Of a stretch of DNA of 64,000 nucleotides, positions 1-8,280 are shown one piece after another (position 1 is the first letter of the stretch; every line of letters starts with the position of its first letter). Location: contig CANLYJ010000009.1 in assembly GCA_947495295.1 (NCBI GenBank), positions 1 to 64,000 on the forward strand, read 5' to 3'. The notes below the pieces were generated by a model. It saw only the letters and a list, made by a program, of their open reading frames with translations. It made no database searches and was not told the DNA's origin. Source of the DNA: an uncultured Paracoccaceae bacterium. GTDB taxonomy: Bacteria > Pseudomonadota > Alphaproteobacteria > Rhodobacterales > Rhodobacteraceae. Made by a program: the position numbers and the translations under genes.

Positions 1-75
1 TTACAGCCGTACCCAAATGCGTGAGCAGCCAATATTTCCAAACAATCGCACCAGCGTGAGCCATTTGAAATGGAA

Positions 76-687
76 TTACTGGTTTAAAGCGGCCAATTCG
101 ATGAAGGCGAAGACGTTCAAACCGATATGCGAAGCGACCCCGAATCCGATTGATCCGGTTTGCATGCGCGATATCGTCCAAAGCAAACCGCCGCCTGCCG
201 CCCCCAGAAGCAGGAGGGCGGGACCGCCTGTCACGGTGACGCCGGTTGCGAAGAGCAGGGCAAGATGCCAGCCCGTGAACAGCAGCAATTGCCCGCCTTG
301 TTCGGCCCGTGATGCGCCATCTTGCAAGACGGTGCCACGCCAGAAATACTCTTCCAGCGTGCCATTGGTTAAGGCAGCAACCACCATGACCCCTGCGATC
401 CATAGCGGCAGTGGCGTTTCAGCAAGCCTGAGAGCAGCCGCTATCGCGACCCCGATGACCATAACGATGCTGAGCACCGCCACGATCTGCGATGGCCAAA
501 GGACGTCGCGCCGGATCTTTGCAAACCCGCCTCGCCACATAATCAACGGTACAAGGATGGCAAACCAATAGAACGCCAACGCGGCAAAGTAGCCCCAAAA
601 GGGCGGCAGAATGCGGGTGAACCCGTAAAAGGCCGCAGCAAGCAGGGGCATTGCTGCCACGATTGCAATTGCGGCTTTGCGATCCAT
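76..687 (-). CDS. CPBP family intramembrane glutamic metalloprotease
   Basis: 203-residue polytopic membrane protein with about five or six hydrophobic segments. Residues 112-117 (EEYFWR) match the E-E-x-x-x-R motif of the CPBP (CAAX protease and bacteriocin-processing, Abi) family, and later histidines (HLALL near 141, SHIGLN near 187) fit its metal-binding motifs. Family members cleave within membranes; some process prenylated proteins or give bacteriocin self-immunity. The substrate here is unknown. Its ATG overlaps the stop of the upstream universal stress gene by one base (TGATG), so the two are probably co-transcribed and translationally coupled. Confidence 0.8.
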   Translation of the reverse strand: MDRKAAIAIVAAMPLLAAAFYGFTRILPPFWGYFAALAFYWFAILVPLIMWRGGFAKIRRDVLWPSQIVAVLSIVMVIGVAIAAALRLAETPLPLWIAGVMVVAALTNGTLEEYFWRGTVLQDGASRAEQGGQLLLFTGWHLALLFATGVTVTGGPALLLLGAAGGGLLWTISRMQTGSIGFGVASHIGLNVFAFIELAALNQ

Positions 688-1145
688 CAGGTGATGGCTT
701 CAAGCCGTTCCTTGGCCAGATCACCGGGCACGATGGTGATTGGGATGGGCAGGCTGCCGGATTGACGGCTAAGCTGGGTGACCAATGGCCCGGGCCCCTT
801 GTTATCGGTGCCCGCCCCAAGGACAAGCACGCCGATATCGGGATCTTCGTTGACCTGGGCCATAATCTCGACCAGTGGTTCACCTTCGCGGATCACCAGT
901 TCGGGATGCACATCCTGTTTGTCGCGCATCCATTTGGCGAAGACCTCGTAATGAACTTCGATCCGTTCGCGGGCCTCGGCCCGCATAATCTCGCCCACAC
1001 CGATCCAGTGGTTGAACTCATCAGGCGGAATAATCGACAATATGGCGACCCCACCCCCGGTATGCGCCGCCCGCATTGCGGCAAAGCGCATCGCGTTCAG
1101 GCATTCCCGGCTGTCATCCAGCACGACCAAAAACTTGCGCATCAT
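687..1145 (-). CDS. Universal stress protein (UspA family)
   Basis: 152-residue single-domain Usp protein. It opens with the typical strand (KFLVVLDDS, with the conserved Asp) and later has VLVLGAGTDNKGPGPLV followed by a terminal strand PITIVPG, resembling the G-2x-G-9x-G(S/T) nucleotide-binding region, though the final part is degenerate. A strong ribosome site (GGGGAG) lies upstream of two adjacent ATG codons at 1145 and 1142. Usp proteins are cytoplasmic and induced by stress or growth arrest. It is the first gene of a pair with the CPBP protease, so the pair may act in envelope stress, which is inference. Confidence 0.82.
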   Translation of the reverse strand: MMRKFLVVLDDSRECLNAMRFAAMRAAHTGGGVAILSIIPPDEFNHWIGVGEIMRAEARERIEVHYEVFAKWMRDKQDVHPELVIREGEPLVEIMAQVNEDPDIGVLVLGAGTDNKGPGPLVTQLSRQSGSLPIPITIVPGDLAKERLEAIT

Positions 1146-1200
1146 ATTCTCCCCTATTCGCGCCGATATTGGCGCATCATATCGGGACTGGCAACGACCC

Positions 1201-2232
1201 TTATGTGCGTCCGATCATGATTGGGACGAGGACAGACAGCAGCAACAGCCGGAAAACATGCGCTGCCGCGACAAAGCCGGGATTGGCCCCAATCGCCACC
1301 GCCATTACCGTCATGGTTTCCAGCCCGCCGGGGGCGAAGGCCACCAGCACGTGTAATAAAGGCATATCAACAAGGCCCATTGCCGCGATGGATGCCAACA
1401 GGGCGATGGAGGCCGCCAATGTGGTGCCTGCCAACCCGGCCAGTGCTGATTGCAGCAAGTCCTGCAGGCTGGTTCCAACGAACCGTGTGCCGATCAAGGC
1501 CCCAATGGCCGCAAGTGCGGGATAGGCGATCCAATGGCTGAGCGTGCCGGGTGTGAAGCCCCCGAGCCGCGCGATGGCCCCAACCACCATGCCCGCAATC
1601 AGCATTGCCGCCGGGATACGCAACCGCATCAGAACCGGTGCCAGTGCAAGCGCTGCCGCAAGGCATAGCACCGTTTGCAAAAGCGTCATTTCGGCCGCAC
1701 CTTCCGGGATGATCCCGACCCCGGTTTCGATCCCGCCCAGATAGGCCGCAAGTGGCACAAGCAGCGTCAGCGCCAAAATCCGGATTGATTGGACGATGGC
1801 GACCCGTTCTGTGCGCAGTTTCAGATCCTCACCCAATGCGATGATATAGCTCAGATGCCCGGGCGTGGCCGCAAGCAAACCCATTCGCGGGCTGGCCCGC
1901 ATCATTTTTTGCATCAGTCGCCGCCCAAGCAGCATCATCGCCAGAATAGAAATGCCGAGAATGGCAAAGGCCAATGGCCATTTGGTAAAGGCCGCGACCG
2001 ATGCGGGTGACACGGTGGCCCCGATGGCCACACCGGCGACCAGAAAGACGGCATTGCGCAGTGGAACCGGAAACCGCAGGTCCAGCCTGCAAAGCGCGCC
2101 GATCACTGTCGCCAGCGCTGGCCCGATCAAAAGCGGGATCGGCAGTTTCAGCAAGATGGCGACGGTTGCACCAAGCCCGGCGAGGCCGGTTAGAAGCGCC
2201 AGCCGTGTGGCAAGCCCCAATTGCCGGTTCAA
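1201..2232 (-). CDS. AbrB-family membrane protein (putative transporter)
   Basis: About 343-residue, very hydrophobic protein with ten or so membrane segments. It has the two repeated modules typical of the bacterial membrane AbrB duplication family (IPLLIGPALATVIGAL and the later IPAAMLIAGMVVGAI, each followed by a long hydrophobic stretch). Members are often labelled AbrB regulator or ammonia monooxygenase, but the architecture is that of a transporter; the substrate is unknown. The open frame runs upstream to a TTG at 2256. I prefer TTG at 2232 because it overlaps the aminotransferase stop as TTGA, suggesting translational coupling. No ATG lies near the expected N-terminus. Confidence 0.72.
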   Translation of the reverse strand: MNRQLGLATRLALLTGLAGLGATVAILLKLPIPLLIGPALATVIGALCRLDLRFPVPLRNAVFLVAGVAIGATVSPASVAAFTKWPLAFAILGISILAMMLLGRRLMQKMMRASPRMGLLAATPGHLSYIIALGEDLKLRTERVAIVQSIRILALTLLVPLAAYLGGIETGVGIIPEGAAEMTLLQTVLCLAAALALAPVLMRLRIPAAMLIAGMVVGAIARLGGFTPGTLSHWIAYPALAAIGALIGTRFVGTSLQDLLQSALAGLAGTTLAASIALLASIAAMGLVDMPLLHVLVAFAPGGLETMTVMAVAIGANPGFVAAAHVFRLLLLSVLVPIMIGRT

Positions 2233-3092
2233 GATGTGCTGGCCGCCCAGTCCCAATACATCTCGCGCAGTTTCCGCGTCATTGGCCCGATCTGGTATTG
2301 CGTGTCTTCAAAGGCGGTGACCGGCGTGATCTTGGACATGTTGCCGGTCATGAACACCTCATCCGCGGCTTCAAAATCGGCGAAGCTGAGGACAGTCTCG
2401 TGTACTTCCATCCCGTCGGATTTCATGTTGATGATGTGGCGCGCGCGGGTGATCCCGGCCAGAAACGTGCCGTTGGCGACGGGGGTAAAGACTGCCCCGT
2501 CCTTGACCATAAAGATGTTTGCCGTCGCCGTTTCGGCCACGTTCCCCAAGGCATCCGCGACCAGCGCATTGCCAAACCCGCGTGCGCGCGTTTCGGCTAA
2601 CATACGGGCGTTATTGGGATAAAGGCAGCCCGCCTTGGCATTGACCACCGCGTCCTCCATCACCGGTCTGCGAAACTGCGTGCGCCCAAGCGTTATGCTG
2701 GCACTGGGTGGGGCGAGGGGGATTTCCTCAAGACAGATGGCAAAGCCTGTTTCATCGGCAAGCGGGATGATCGCCGTGCTGTCACCATGGATCGCCCAAT
2801 ACATGGGCCGGATATAGACGGCGGCATCGGGGGCGTAGGCCTTGAGCCCTTCATGTACGATGGCAACCATGTCTTCGGTGCTGACCGTGGGCGTGATCAT
2901 CAGGGCCTTGGCGGAGTGGTTGGCGCGGGCGCAGTGTTTGTCCAGATCGGGGGTCAGCCCGTTGACGCAGCGCGCGCCGTCAAAAACGGTCGTGCCAAGC
3001 CATGATCCGTGATCGGCCGCGCGCATGATCGGCACATCCCCGTCATGCCATGTTCCGTTAAAATAGGTGCGAATTTGCGTGCCGGTTGCCAT
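2229..3092 (-). CDS. Branched-chain amino acid aminotransferase-like (fold-type IV)
   Basis: 287-residue PLP enzyme of the BCAT/D-amino acid transaminase/ADC lyase fold. Lys153 (NAKAGCLYPN) is the expected Schiff-base lysine, followed by the family signature GNVAETATANIF, where the glutamate contacts the PLP pyridine nitrogen. The N-terminal HGSWLGTTVFDGAR motif matches IlvE-like proteins. It probably transaminates branched-chain amino acids or a related substrate; length and motifs cannot separate a true IlvE from a substrate-specialised paralogue. It is first in a pair with the AbrB-type membrane gene, and a strong 12-bp inverted repeat lies about 58 bp upstream of its start. Confidence 0.82.
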   Translation of the reverse strand: MATGTQIRTYFNGTWHDGDVPIMRAADHGSWLGTTVFDGARCVNGLTPDLDKHCARANHSAKALMITPTVSTEDMVAIVHEGLKAYAPDAAVYIRPMYWAIHGDSTAIIPLADETGFAICLEEIPLAPPSASITLGRTQFRRPVMEDAVVNAKAGCLYPNNARMLAETRARGFGNALVADALGNVAETATANIFMVKDGAVFTPVANGTFLAGITRARHIINMKSDGMEVHETVLSFADFEAADEVFMTGNMSKITPVTAFEDTQYQIGPMTRKLREMYWDWAASTS

Positions 3093-3149
3093 CTGCAGCC
3101 CTCCCTTGGCGGCAAACTATGCCGGTGATCTGCGAAGGTAAAGCAGGGT

Positions 3150-3181
3150 GCGTGTTCGATGCCGGGGAACATCGAACACGC
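3150..3181. promoter_or_regulatory. 12-bp perfect inverted repeat upstream of the aminotransferase
   Basis: Arms GCGTGTTCGATG (3150-3161) and CATCGAACACGC (3170-3181) are perfect reverse complements separated by 8 bases. It sits 58-89 bp upstream of the aminotransferase ATG (minus strand). There is no adjacent T-run, which argues against a rho-independent terminator. A dimeric regulator binding site or a leader-RNA hairpin are both possible. Confidence 0.5.
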
Positions 3182-3299
3182 GACGCATGAGGTGACTGTT
3201 TGACGGGATGGTCACCCGGCGTGAGGACAGGGCGACGCGAATCTACCCCGTGTGGTAGGGGCAGGCTGGCCGGTTTTGACGACGATTTTGTGACAGGCG

Positions 3300-3505
3300 G
3301 CGCAACGTTCGGTGGCCTGCTGCGGGCGACGCAACAGTCGGTTTTCGCGGTGCGCTGCGAATCATGTGTTAACGCAGGAAAATCAGGTGAAATAGGCGGT
3401 CGGCAAAGCGTCGGCCAGACGTCGGCAAAACGTCGGACCCCTTTTGGGGAAACCGGCCGTTTAATGCCGCGTGCGGTGCAAAGGTAAACGCTGCATTAGG
3501 TTTTG
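3300..3505 (+). repeat. Dispersed intergenic element with 11-bp tandem core, copy 1
   Basis: About 205 bp, closely similar to 19274-19474 and more distantly to 40790-40925. It starts with GCGCAACGTTCGGTGG, then GCGAATCA-GTGTTAAC, then four 11-bp units at 3399, 3410, 3421 and 3432 (GTCGGCAAAGC, GTCGGCCAGAC, GTCGGCAAAAC, GTCGGACCC), and ends near GTAAACGC. It fills most of the gap between the aminotransferase start and the glxA-like stop. No reading frame in it is convincing. The gap from 3093 to 3713 holds no gene that I can support. Confidence 0.75.
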
Positions 3506-3521
3506 TGGTGTTTGGTCAGAG

Positions 3522-3542
3522 GTCCCGGGTCAGGCCCGGGAC
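3522..3542. repeat. CCCGGG-type alphaproteobacterial palindrome
   Basis: GTCCCGGG (3522-3529) and CCCGGGAC (3535-3542) form an 8-bp inverted repeat around TCAGG. This resembles the short GTCCCGGG...CCCGGGAC palindromes scattered between genes in many alphaproteobacteria. Only this copy was seen in the window. Confidence 0.55.
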
Positions 3543-3713
3543 GATGTTGGGTCTGTTTGCGCCTCTTGTGCTCATGGTTGGAAGCCATCGCGCAGCGTGA
3601 CGACCATCGCCTCGATCGCGGGTGTCATCAGCAACTTCTCTGCTCAGGAGACCGCAGCGAACACCCACACCGCGAAAGTTGGTTTTTCCCAGATGCGGCT
3701 TTTCCCTGGTGGT

Positions 3714-4715
3714 TCACTGTTTTTCGAATGTTTCCCGAAACGCGAGAGGGGACTTACCGACCGTTGCCTTCACGGCAGCCTCAAATGCATCCACCGATTT
3801 AAAGCCAATCTGAAATGCGATGGTTTTGGAAGAAAGCTTGGTCGTGGTCAAAAGGCGTTTCGCCGCCTCGACCCGCATCAAGCGGACATATGCCGCGGGT
3901 GTTGCCCCCAAGTCTGATTGAAACCTGCGGGCGAATGTTCGTTCTGACATATTTGCACGCGCGGCGAGACGTCTGTTTGACAGATCGTTCGGCAGGTTTT
4001 CGGCAATCCACACGAGCAAACCTGCAAAGCGACCGCCTTCGGCTCGCTGTGCATTTAATGTATTGCTAAACTGTGATTGTCCGCCAGGTCGCCTGAGAAA
4101 GAGAACAAGGGACTTTGCAACTTCGAGCGCAATGTCATGACCCAGATCGTCCTCAACCAAGGCTAGTGCAAGATCGATCCCCGCTGCCACACCCGCGCTA
4201 GAGAAAATATCACCTTCGTTAATGTACAATGCCTCTGGTGCGACCGTGACCCTTGGAAACAACGTCGCCAAGAGATCGCATGACGCCCAGTGAGAGACGA
4301 TACGCCGGCCATCTGCCAGACCAGAGGCCGCAAGGACAAAAGCTCCGGTGCAGACGCTACCGATACGGCGTGCCGTCGTTCTGCGTTGCCTCAGCCACGC
4401 GACGAGTTCTCCGTCACGGCCAGCGGTAACCAGCCCTTCCTGGGATCCCCCGGACACGATGATCGTATCAATCGGGCCGTCGATCTGTGCGAGCGGCGCA
4501 AGGCCCGTGATCTGCAAGCCGCATTCGGCTTGGACGGGCCGCTGATGCACCCCTGCATAGACGATATCATATGCGCCAGGCATCAGTTGGTTCGCCCGCG
4601 CAAAGACATTGCCTGGTCCCGTGGCATCCAGCGAATTCGCGCCATCAAAAAGAACAATAACCACCCGCCGCGGTTTGGCTGATTTCGCGGATACTATGTC
4701 ATTTACGCCATTCAT
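3714..4715 (-). CDS. GlxA-type transcriptional regulator (DJ-1/PfpI sensor + AraC HTH)
   Basis: 333 residues. The N-terminal half is a DJ-1/PfpI (class I glutamine amidotransferase-like) domain with Cys122 in the nucleophile elbow SVCTGAFVLAASG. The C-terminal ~100 residues are an AraC/XylS DNA-binding domain with two helix-turn-helix units (LAARANMSERTFARRF and KTIAFQIGFKSVDAFEAAVK). The open frame extends further upstream, but I chose ATG at 4715 (MNGVND) because the extension lacks family similarity and would run into the divergent gene. It is divergent from a second DJ-1/PfpI gene 46 bp away and probably controls it. Confidence 0.85.
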   Translation of the reverse strand: MNGVNDIVSAKSAKPRRVVIVLFDGANSLDATGPGNVFARANQLMPGAYDIVYAGVHQRPVQAECGLQITGLAPLAQIDGPIDTIIVSGGSQEGLVTAGRDGELVAWLRQRRTTARRIGSVCTGAFVLAASGLADGRRIVSHWASCDLLATLFPRVTVAPEALYINEGDIFSSAGVAAGIDLALALVEDDLGHDIALEVAKSLVLFLRRPGGQSQFSNTLNAQRAEGGRFAGLLVWIAENLPNDLSNRRLAARANMSERTFARRFQSDLGATPAAYVRLMRVEAAKRLLTTTKLSSKTIAFQIGFKSVDAFEAAVKATVGKSPLAFRETFEKQ

Positions 4716-4761
4716 AGTGATCTCGTAGCATCCTGTCTGAAGTCGGCAAAGGGAAACTGCG

Positions 4762-5886
4762 GTGAAAAGACGTGTATTTATGTTGGGCGTGGGTGCGGCG
4801 AGTGTCGTGTCGATTGTCGCCTGTACGACAGGCCGGATCGAGACGGCGGGCCAGCGCACACCCGACGCTGATATCATCACACGATCTGACACAGTGGCCG
4901 CGCTGCGGCCGCCAAAACGAAAACGACCGGTCGTTGCGGTTCTTGCGGATAACCAAGGCAGTGAAACAACCGATTTGATCGTCCCATGGAGCGTTCTCAA
5001 GCGTTCGGATGCCGCCGACGTGGTCATTGTCAGCACCGCGCCTGGCGATATTCAACTGATGCCCGCCTTGAAAATCAAACCTGACATGACTGTTGAACAA
5101 TTTGACGATCTGCACCCCGAAGGCGCCGATTATGTGATTGTGCCTGCTTTCCACAATCCAAAGAACCGTATCGCGGCAAACTGGCTGCGACAGCAAAGTG
5201 AGACGCAAGCGATCGTCGCAGGTGTTTGTTCAGGGGCATTGGTCCTTGCGCATGCGGGTCTTCTGGCCGGCAGGCATGCAACTACGCACTGGTATGATCG
5301 TGACAAATTGGTCCGCGTCAGCCCAACAACCAAGTTGCAGCTGAACAACCGGTATCTCGCGGATCGGGGTGTTGCGACGACAACGGGCGTTTCAGCATCA
5401 CTTCCGTTTGCGCTGACGTTGGTCGAAGCAATCTTGGGGCGGTCAAGCGCTGAACAAAGTGCGGCCGCCCTTGGGTTGGCAGATTTCGGGCAGGCGCACG
5501 ATAGCGCCGCATTCAGGTTGAAAGCGCAGCATGTGTTGCGGGTGGCATCAAACTTTGTCTCGGGGAGCGACCAATTCGGACTGCAAATTGACAGCGCAAC
5601 AGACGAGCTGGAACTGGCATTTGTCGCGGACAGCTGGTCGCGCACTTACAAGTCCACTGCTTCCACGTTTTCTGACGGGGATGTTGCAGAGGTTGCGTCT
5701 TTGAACGGGCTGCGGATTGTACCAGACTTGGCTGCTGCCGAGGGCGCGGCTTTGCCGCAAATCCCGGCTTATGATGGTCGACCGGCCAATGCACTTGCAG
5801 CCACGCTTGCAGACATCGCGGCCCGCTACGGCGCGGCAACAGCGCGTCTGGTGGCGCTACAGTTAGAGTATGCGTGGGAAACCTAG
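4762..5886 (+). CDS. DJ-1/PfpI family lipoprotein
   Basis: 374 residues starting at GTG 4762. The N-terminus is a lipoprotein signal with basic KRR, a hydrophobic stretch and lipobox I-V-A-C at residues 18-21, so the mature protein should be anchored on the outer face of a membrane. The central part is a DJ-1/PfpI domain with Cys156 in GVCSGALVLAHAG, close in pattern to the sensor domain of the neighbouring GlxA regulator. The C-terminal ~170 residues show no AraC helix-turn-helix and are unrecognised. An exported DJ-1 domain next to a regulator carrying the same domain is unusual; the function is unknown. Confidence 0.72.
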   Translation: MKRRVFMLGVGAASVVSIVACTTGRIETAGQRTPDADIITRSDTVAALRPPKRKRPVVAVLADNQGSETTDLIVPWSVLKRSDAADVVIVSTAPGDIQLMPALKIKPDMTVEQFDDLHPEGADYVIVPAFHNPKNRIAANWLRQQSETQAIVAGVCSGALVLAHAGLLAGRHATTHWYDRDKLVRVSPTTKLQLNNRYLADRGVATTTGVSASLPFALTLVEAILGRSSAEQSAAALGLADFGQAHDSAAFRLKAQHVLRVASNFVSGSDQFGLQIDSATDELELAFVADSWSRTYKSTASTFSDGDVAEVASLNGLRIVPDLAAAEGAALPQIPAYDGRPANALAATLADIAARYGAATARLVALQLEYAWET

Positions 5887-6016
5887 GGGATGTGCCGGCA
5901 ACAGGTTGAAATTCGGGCGCAGGTTGCCCTGTCGCCTGAAAGCGTCGCTTTGTCCTGCGTGCGCCCGTGTCGAAAACCCACGATCTGAAACGGGTTTTCT
6001 GACACCGCGTGACCTC

Positions 6017-6171
6017 TAGGGTCAGGACCCATTAATTCCGCTCCGCCGGATTTTCCGCGTGATCTGCGTTGCAACTGCTTGAAATTCAACCAGAGTTCCT
6101 GCGCAGATGCGCCTTGTCACACGAAAAATCTGTCAAATCCGGCGGAGCGGAATTAATGGGTCCTGACCCTA
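6017..6171. mobile_element. MITE-like element, copy 1 (TA-flanked, ~30-bp terminal inverted repeats)
   Basis: 155 bp. Left end TAGGGTCAGGACCCATTAA continues into TTCCGCTCCGCCGGA; the right end is the exact reverse complement. TA dinucleotides bound both ends, as expected for target duplication by IS630/Tc1-mariner-type transposases. The ~90-bp interior has no coding frame. The same interior is present, inverted, in copy 2 at 31858-32123. It lies 3 bp from the stop of the leucine-rich-repeat gene. The rest of the 5887-6173 gap shows no gene. Confidence 0.8.
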
Positions 6172-6173
6172 AC

Positions 6174-6827
6174 CTAACCCCCGAGCCATTCTTTCAACCG
6201 GTTAAACCGCAGCATCATGTTGTATTGCCAACCCGGACGATAATTTTGCTGGTAAGCGCTGCCGCCTGATACCGTAAGGTGCGTGTTTTGCGCGAGGGTG
6301 TTCAAGTGATCCTGAGACCCGTCCAGCGCATGACTGCGGTATAGATTGAGCCATTGCAGGTTTTCGATACGGGTCAAAGGCGCCAGCGATGCAACTTGTG
6401 TTTTGCCGATGTCCAGCCGTTCCAGCGATGGCAATGTTGTAAGCGGACCCAAGTCCTCTACCCACGTGTCATGGAGGTCAATCAAACGCAGGTCGGGCAA
6501 TCCGGTAAGTGGCGTCAGGTCGGACACTTGGGTCATGTTAAGATGAAGCCGCTGAAGCGTGATAATGCCTTCAATCCCTGATAAGACTTTGAGGTTGGTT
6601 TCACTTGCGGACAGAGAGACCAGATTGGGAATGTCGCCAATGTTGGCGGGCAATTTGCGCAATTCAGGCAGGTCGCTGAAAGAAACATTGTTGGTTCCTG
6701 CAGAGATGACCTCACGCACACGCTCTTCTGCAACGGCGAGCTGTGCGCGCGATGATTGCCATGACGGGTATTGCAAAGCCCCTATCGCAAGAAACGCAAA
6801 AATAGCGACAAGGATGATGTTGCGCAT
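6174..6827 (-). CDS. Membrane-anchored leucine-rich-repeat protein
   Basis: 217 residues from ATG 6827. Residues ~3-20 are hydrophobic (signal or anchor), followed by a short helix and about six irregular LRR units of ~22 residues with the L-x-x-L-x-L-x-x-T pattern (LQRLHLNMTQVSDLTPLTGLP, then LRLIDLHDTWVEDLGPLTTLP). The repeats resemble internalin/SDS22-type LRRs, which bind proteins. The C-terminal tail (~40 residues, aromatic- and Arg-rich) is not repetitive. The long upstream open frame to 7268 is antisense noise over the hydrolase gene. A MITE ends 3 bp beyond its stop, so the original C-terminus may have been altered. Confidence 0.7.
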   Translation of the reverse strand: MRNIILVAIFAFLAIGALQYPSWQSSRAQLAVAEERVREVISAGTNNVSFSDLPELRKLPANIGDIPNLVSLSASETNLKVLSGIEGIITLQRLHLNMTQVSDLTPLTGLPDLRLIDLHDTWVEDLGPLTTLPSLERLDIGKTQVASLAPLTRIENLQWLNLYRSHALDGSQDHLNTLAQNTHLTVSGGSAYQQNYRPGWQYNMMLRFNRLKEWLGG

Positions 6828-6846
6828 CTGTGAGATCGCCTTCCAG

Positions 6847-7800
6847 TTAGCGTAGTGATAGCGCCGCAGATTGCAGGAAACTCGTGTAGAGCTCAGCAAC
6901 CTGGGCCGGCTGATCAAGCATCGGCAAGTGACCGCAGTCCTCAGGCGTTGCGCGTGTGGAGGCGGGCAAAGCTTCGTCAAGGATTGCCGCACCGCTGACA
7001 TGGAAAATCCGGTCGGGATGGCACCAGATAACAAGTGAAGGCATGGCCAGTTCGTGTGCCAGTTCCAACACCGTGGGGACTGATGATAGGTCGTGCACGA
7101 CCTCCCAAACCTGCGCGTTGTGATCGCCAGTTTTGACCTCATCGGCCATCCAGCTTTGCAGGATTGGACCCGGCACATAAGGCATCTTTGGCGAGAGCCA
7201 GTCATTGCGTGCCGCAAAGTCGGCATCACTGCGCACCACCAACGGCTTATGGCCAATGGCAAGTGCAAGGTCCATGTCGCTTGGGATCAGGGTCGGTACG
7301 CCAAGCGGGCTACCGATAAAGGCGATGCTGGCGATCCTTTCGGGGTGCTGATGCGCCAATAACGCGGCCACGTAAGCACCCATTGAATTTGCGCCGATAT
7401 GGACCTGCGCGAGGTTGAGCGCGTCGAGAATTGAGCGCAAGTGCGCTTGCTGCCGATTGAGTGCATATTCCCCGACAGGCAAACGCGCGTTGTCGCCAAA
7501 ACCGGGAAGATCAATCGCGATCACATGATATGTCCCAACGAGGTGGCGCATCATGTCGACCCAGTGTTCCTTGCGGGCGTAAATCCCGTGGATCAACAAG
7601 ATCGTCTCACCTTTCCCGCCCTCAAGGTAGTGGATCGTGCCGGTTTCTGTTTCGATTGATTTCGCGGTGAGACCCGCCGAGAGGTTGTTCAGCTTCAACA
7701 GAACGCCCGCGACTTTGATCGGCGCCGTGGTCCAGCCCAATGCGATGATAAAGATCATCGCAGCCAGACCCATTGCGGTGCCGGTGAGAATACGTTTCAT
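6847..7800 (-). CDS. Alpha/beta hydrolase, membrane-anchored
   Basis: 317 residues from ATG 7800 (MKRILTG). An N-terminal hydrophobic segment (residues 4-22) suggests a signal anchor. The hydrolase fold shows oxyanion motif HGIY (71-74), nucleophile elbow G-A-N-S139-M-G, and a C-terminal EDCGHLPM supplying the catalytic histidine; HPDRIF is the likely acid region. The specificity (esterase, lipase or other) cannot be told. The ORF's upstream extension to 7893 has no family features. It lies 19 bp upstream of the LRR gene on the same strand, so the two may be one operon. Confidence 0.78.
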   Translation of the reverse strand: MKRILTGTAMGLAAMIFIIALGWTTAPIKVAGVLLKLNNLSAGLTAKSIETETGTIHYLEGGKGETILLIHGIYARKEHWVDMMRHLVGTYHVIAIDLPGFGDNARLPVGEYALNRQQAHLRSILDALNLAQVHIGANSMGAYVAALLAHQHPERIASIAFIGSPLGVPTLIPSDMDLALAIGHKPLVVRSDADFAARNDWLSPKMPYVPGPILQSWMADEVKTGDHNAQVWEVVHDLSSVPTVLELAHELAMPSLVIWCHPDRIFHVSGAAILDEALPASTRATPEDCGHLPMLDQPAQVAELYTSFLQSAALSLR

Positions 7801-7831
7801 GAATGAGGCCCCTGAAATTTGCGCATTCAGG

Positions 7832-8200
7832 TTATTCGCCGGAGTCCGGATCAAACGTGCCGGCGGGGTAGGAAAGACAGACGTCACGACCAACCTTGTT
7901 TACCACCTCTCTGGGCGAATCCGACTGAATTGATGCAAGCACTGCGCCAAGAAAAACATGGTCCATTGTGCCAGGGGTCTTGTCGTCAAAATCCAGCATG
8001 TCCGCGGTCTGCCCGAGCGCAACAGGCGACGCGATACCTACCCCGACCCGCGTGGCATAATCACCATAGATCGTGCCCGCGAAATCGCCCCAAAAAGTGC
8101 AATCCAAGGCAAAACCAGATGTTCCCGCAAGTGAGAAAAAACAGCCAAGGCAAAATAGCCTTAGCTGCTTTTGTGGGGTCTTGGCATGCCGTGAGTGCAT
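7832..8200 (-). CDS. Small secreted protein, unrecognised
   Basis: 122 residues from ATG 8200. Residues ~14-33 form a signal peptide (LRLFCLGCFFSLAGTSGFA, cleavage before LDC), so the product is probably periplasmic. The mature part has two cysteines (DCTFWG and DVCLSYP) that could form a disulfide and ends in an acidic tail (FDPDSGE). No family is recognised. It is 31 bp upstream of the alpha/beta hydrolase on the same strand. The longer frame to 8728 is rejected because the added residues look random. Confidence 0.55.
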   Translation of the reverse strand: MHSRHAKTPQKQLRLFCLGCFFSLAGTSGFALDCTFWGDFAGTIYGDYATRVGVGIASPVALGQTADMLDFDDKTPGTMDHVFLGAVLASIQSDSPREVVNKVGRDVCLSYPAGTFDPDSGE

Positions 8201-8280
8201 TGTGTGTTCCGTGAGCTGAATTACGTGTCCTCTACCCTGCCGCAGTTTTCCTTTTGACGCTTGAAGGAACGTGCAACGCA

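Noticed and set aside
1..75. Possible end of a minus-strand gene at the left edge (TAA at 1-3)
   Set aside because: No start codon or coherent protein is found in that frame before the stop of the CPBP gene; I see only non-coding sequence here.
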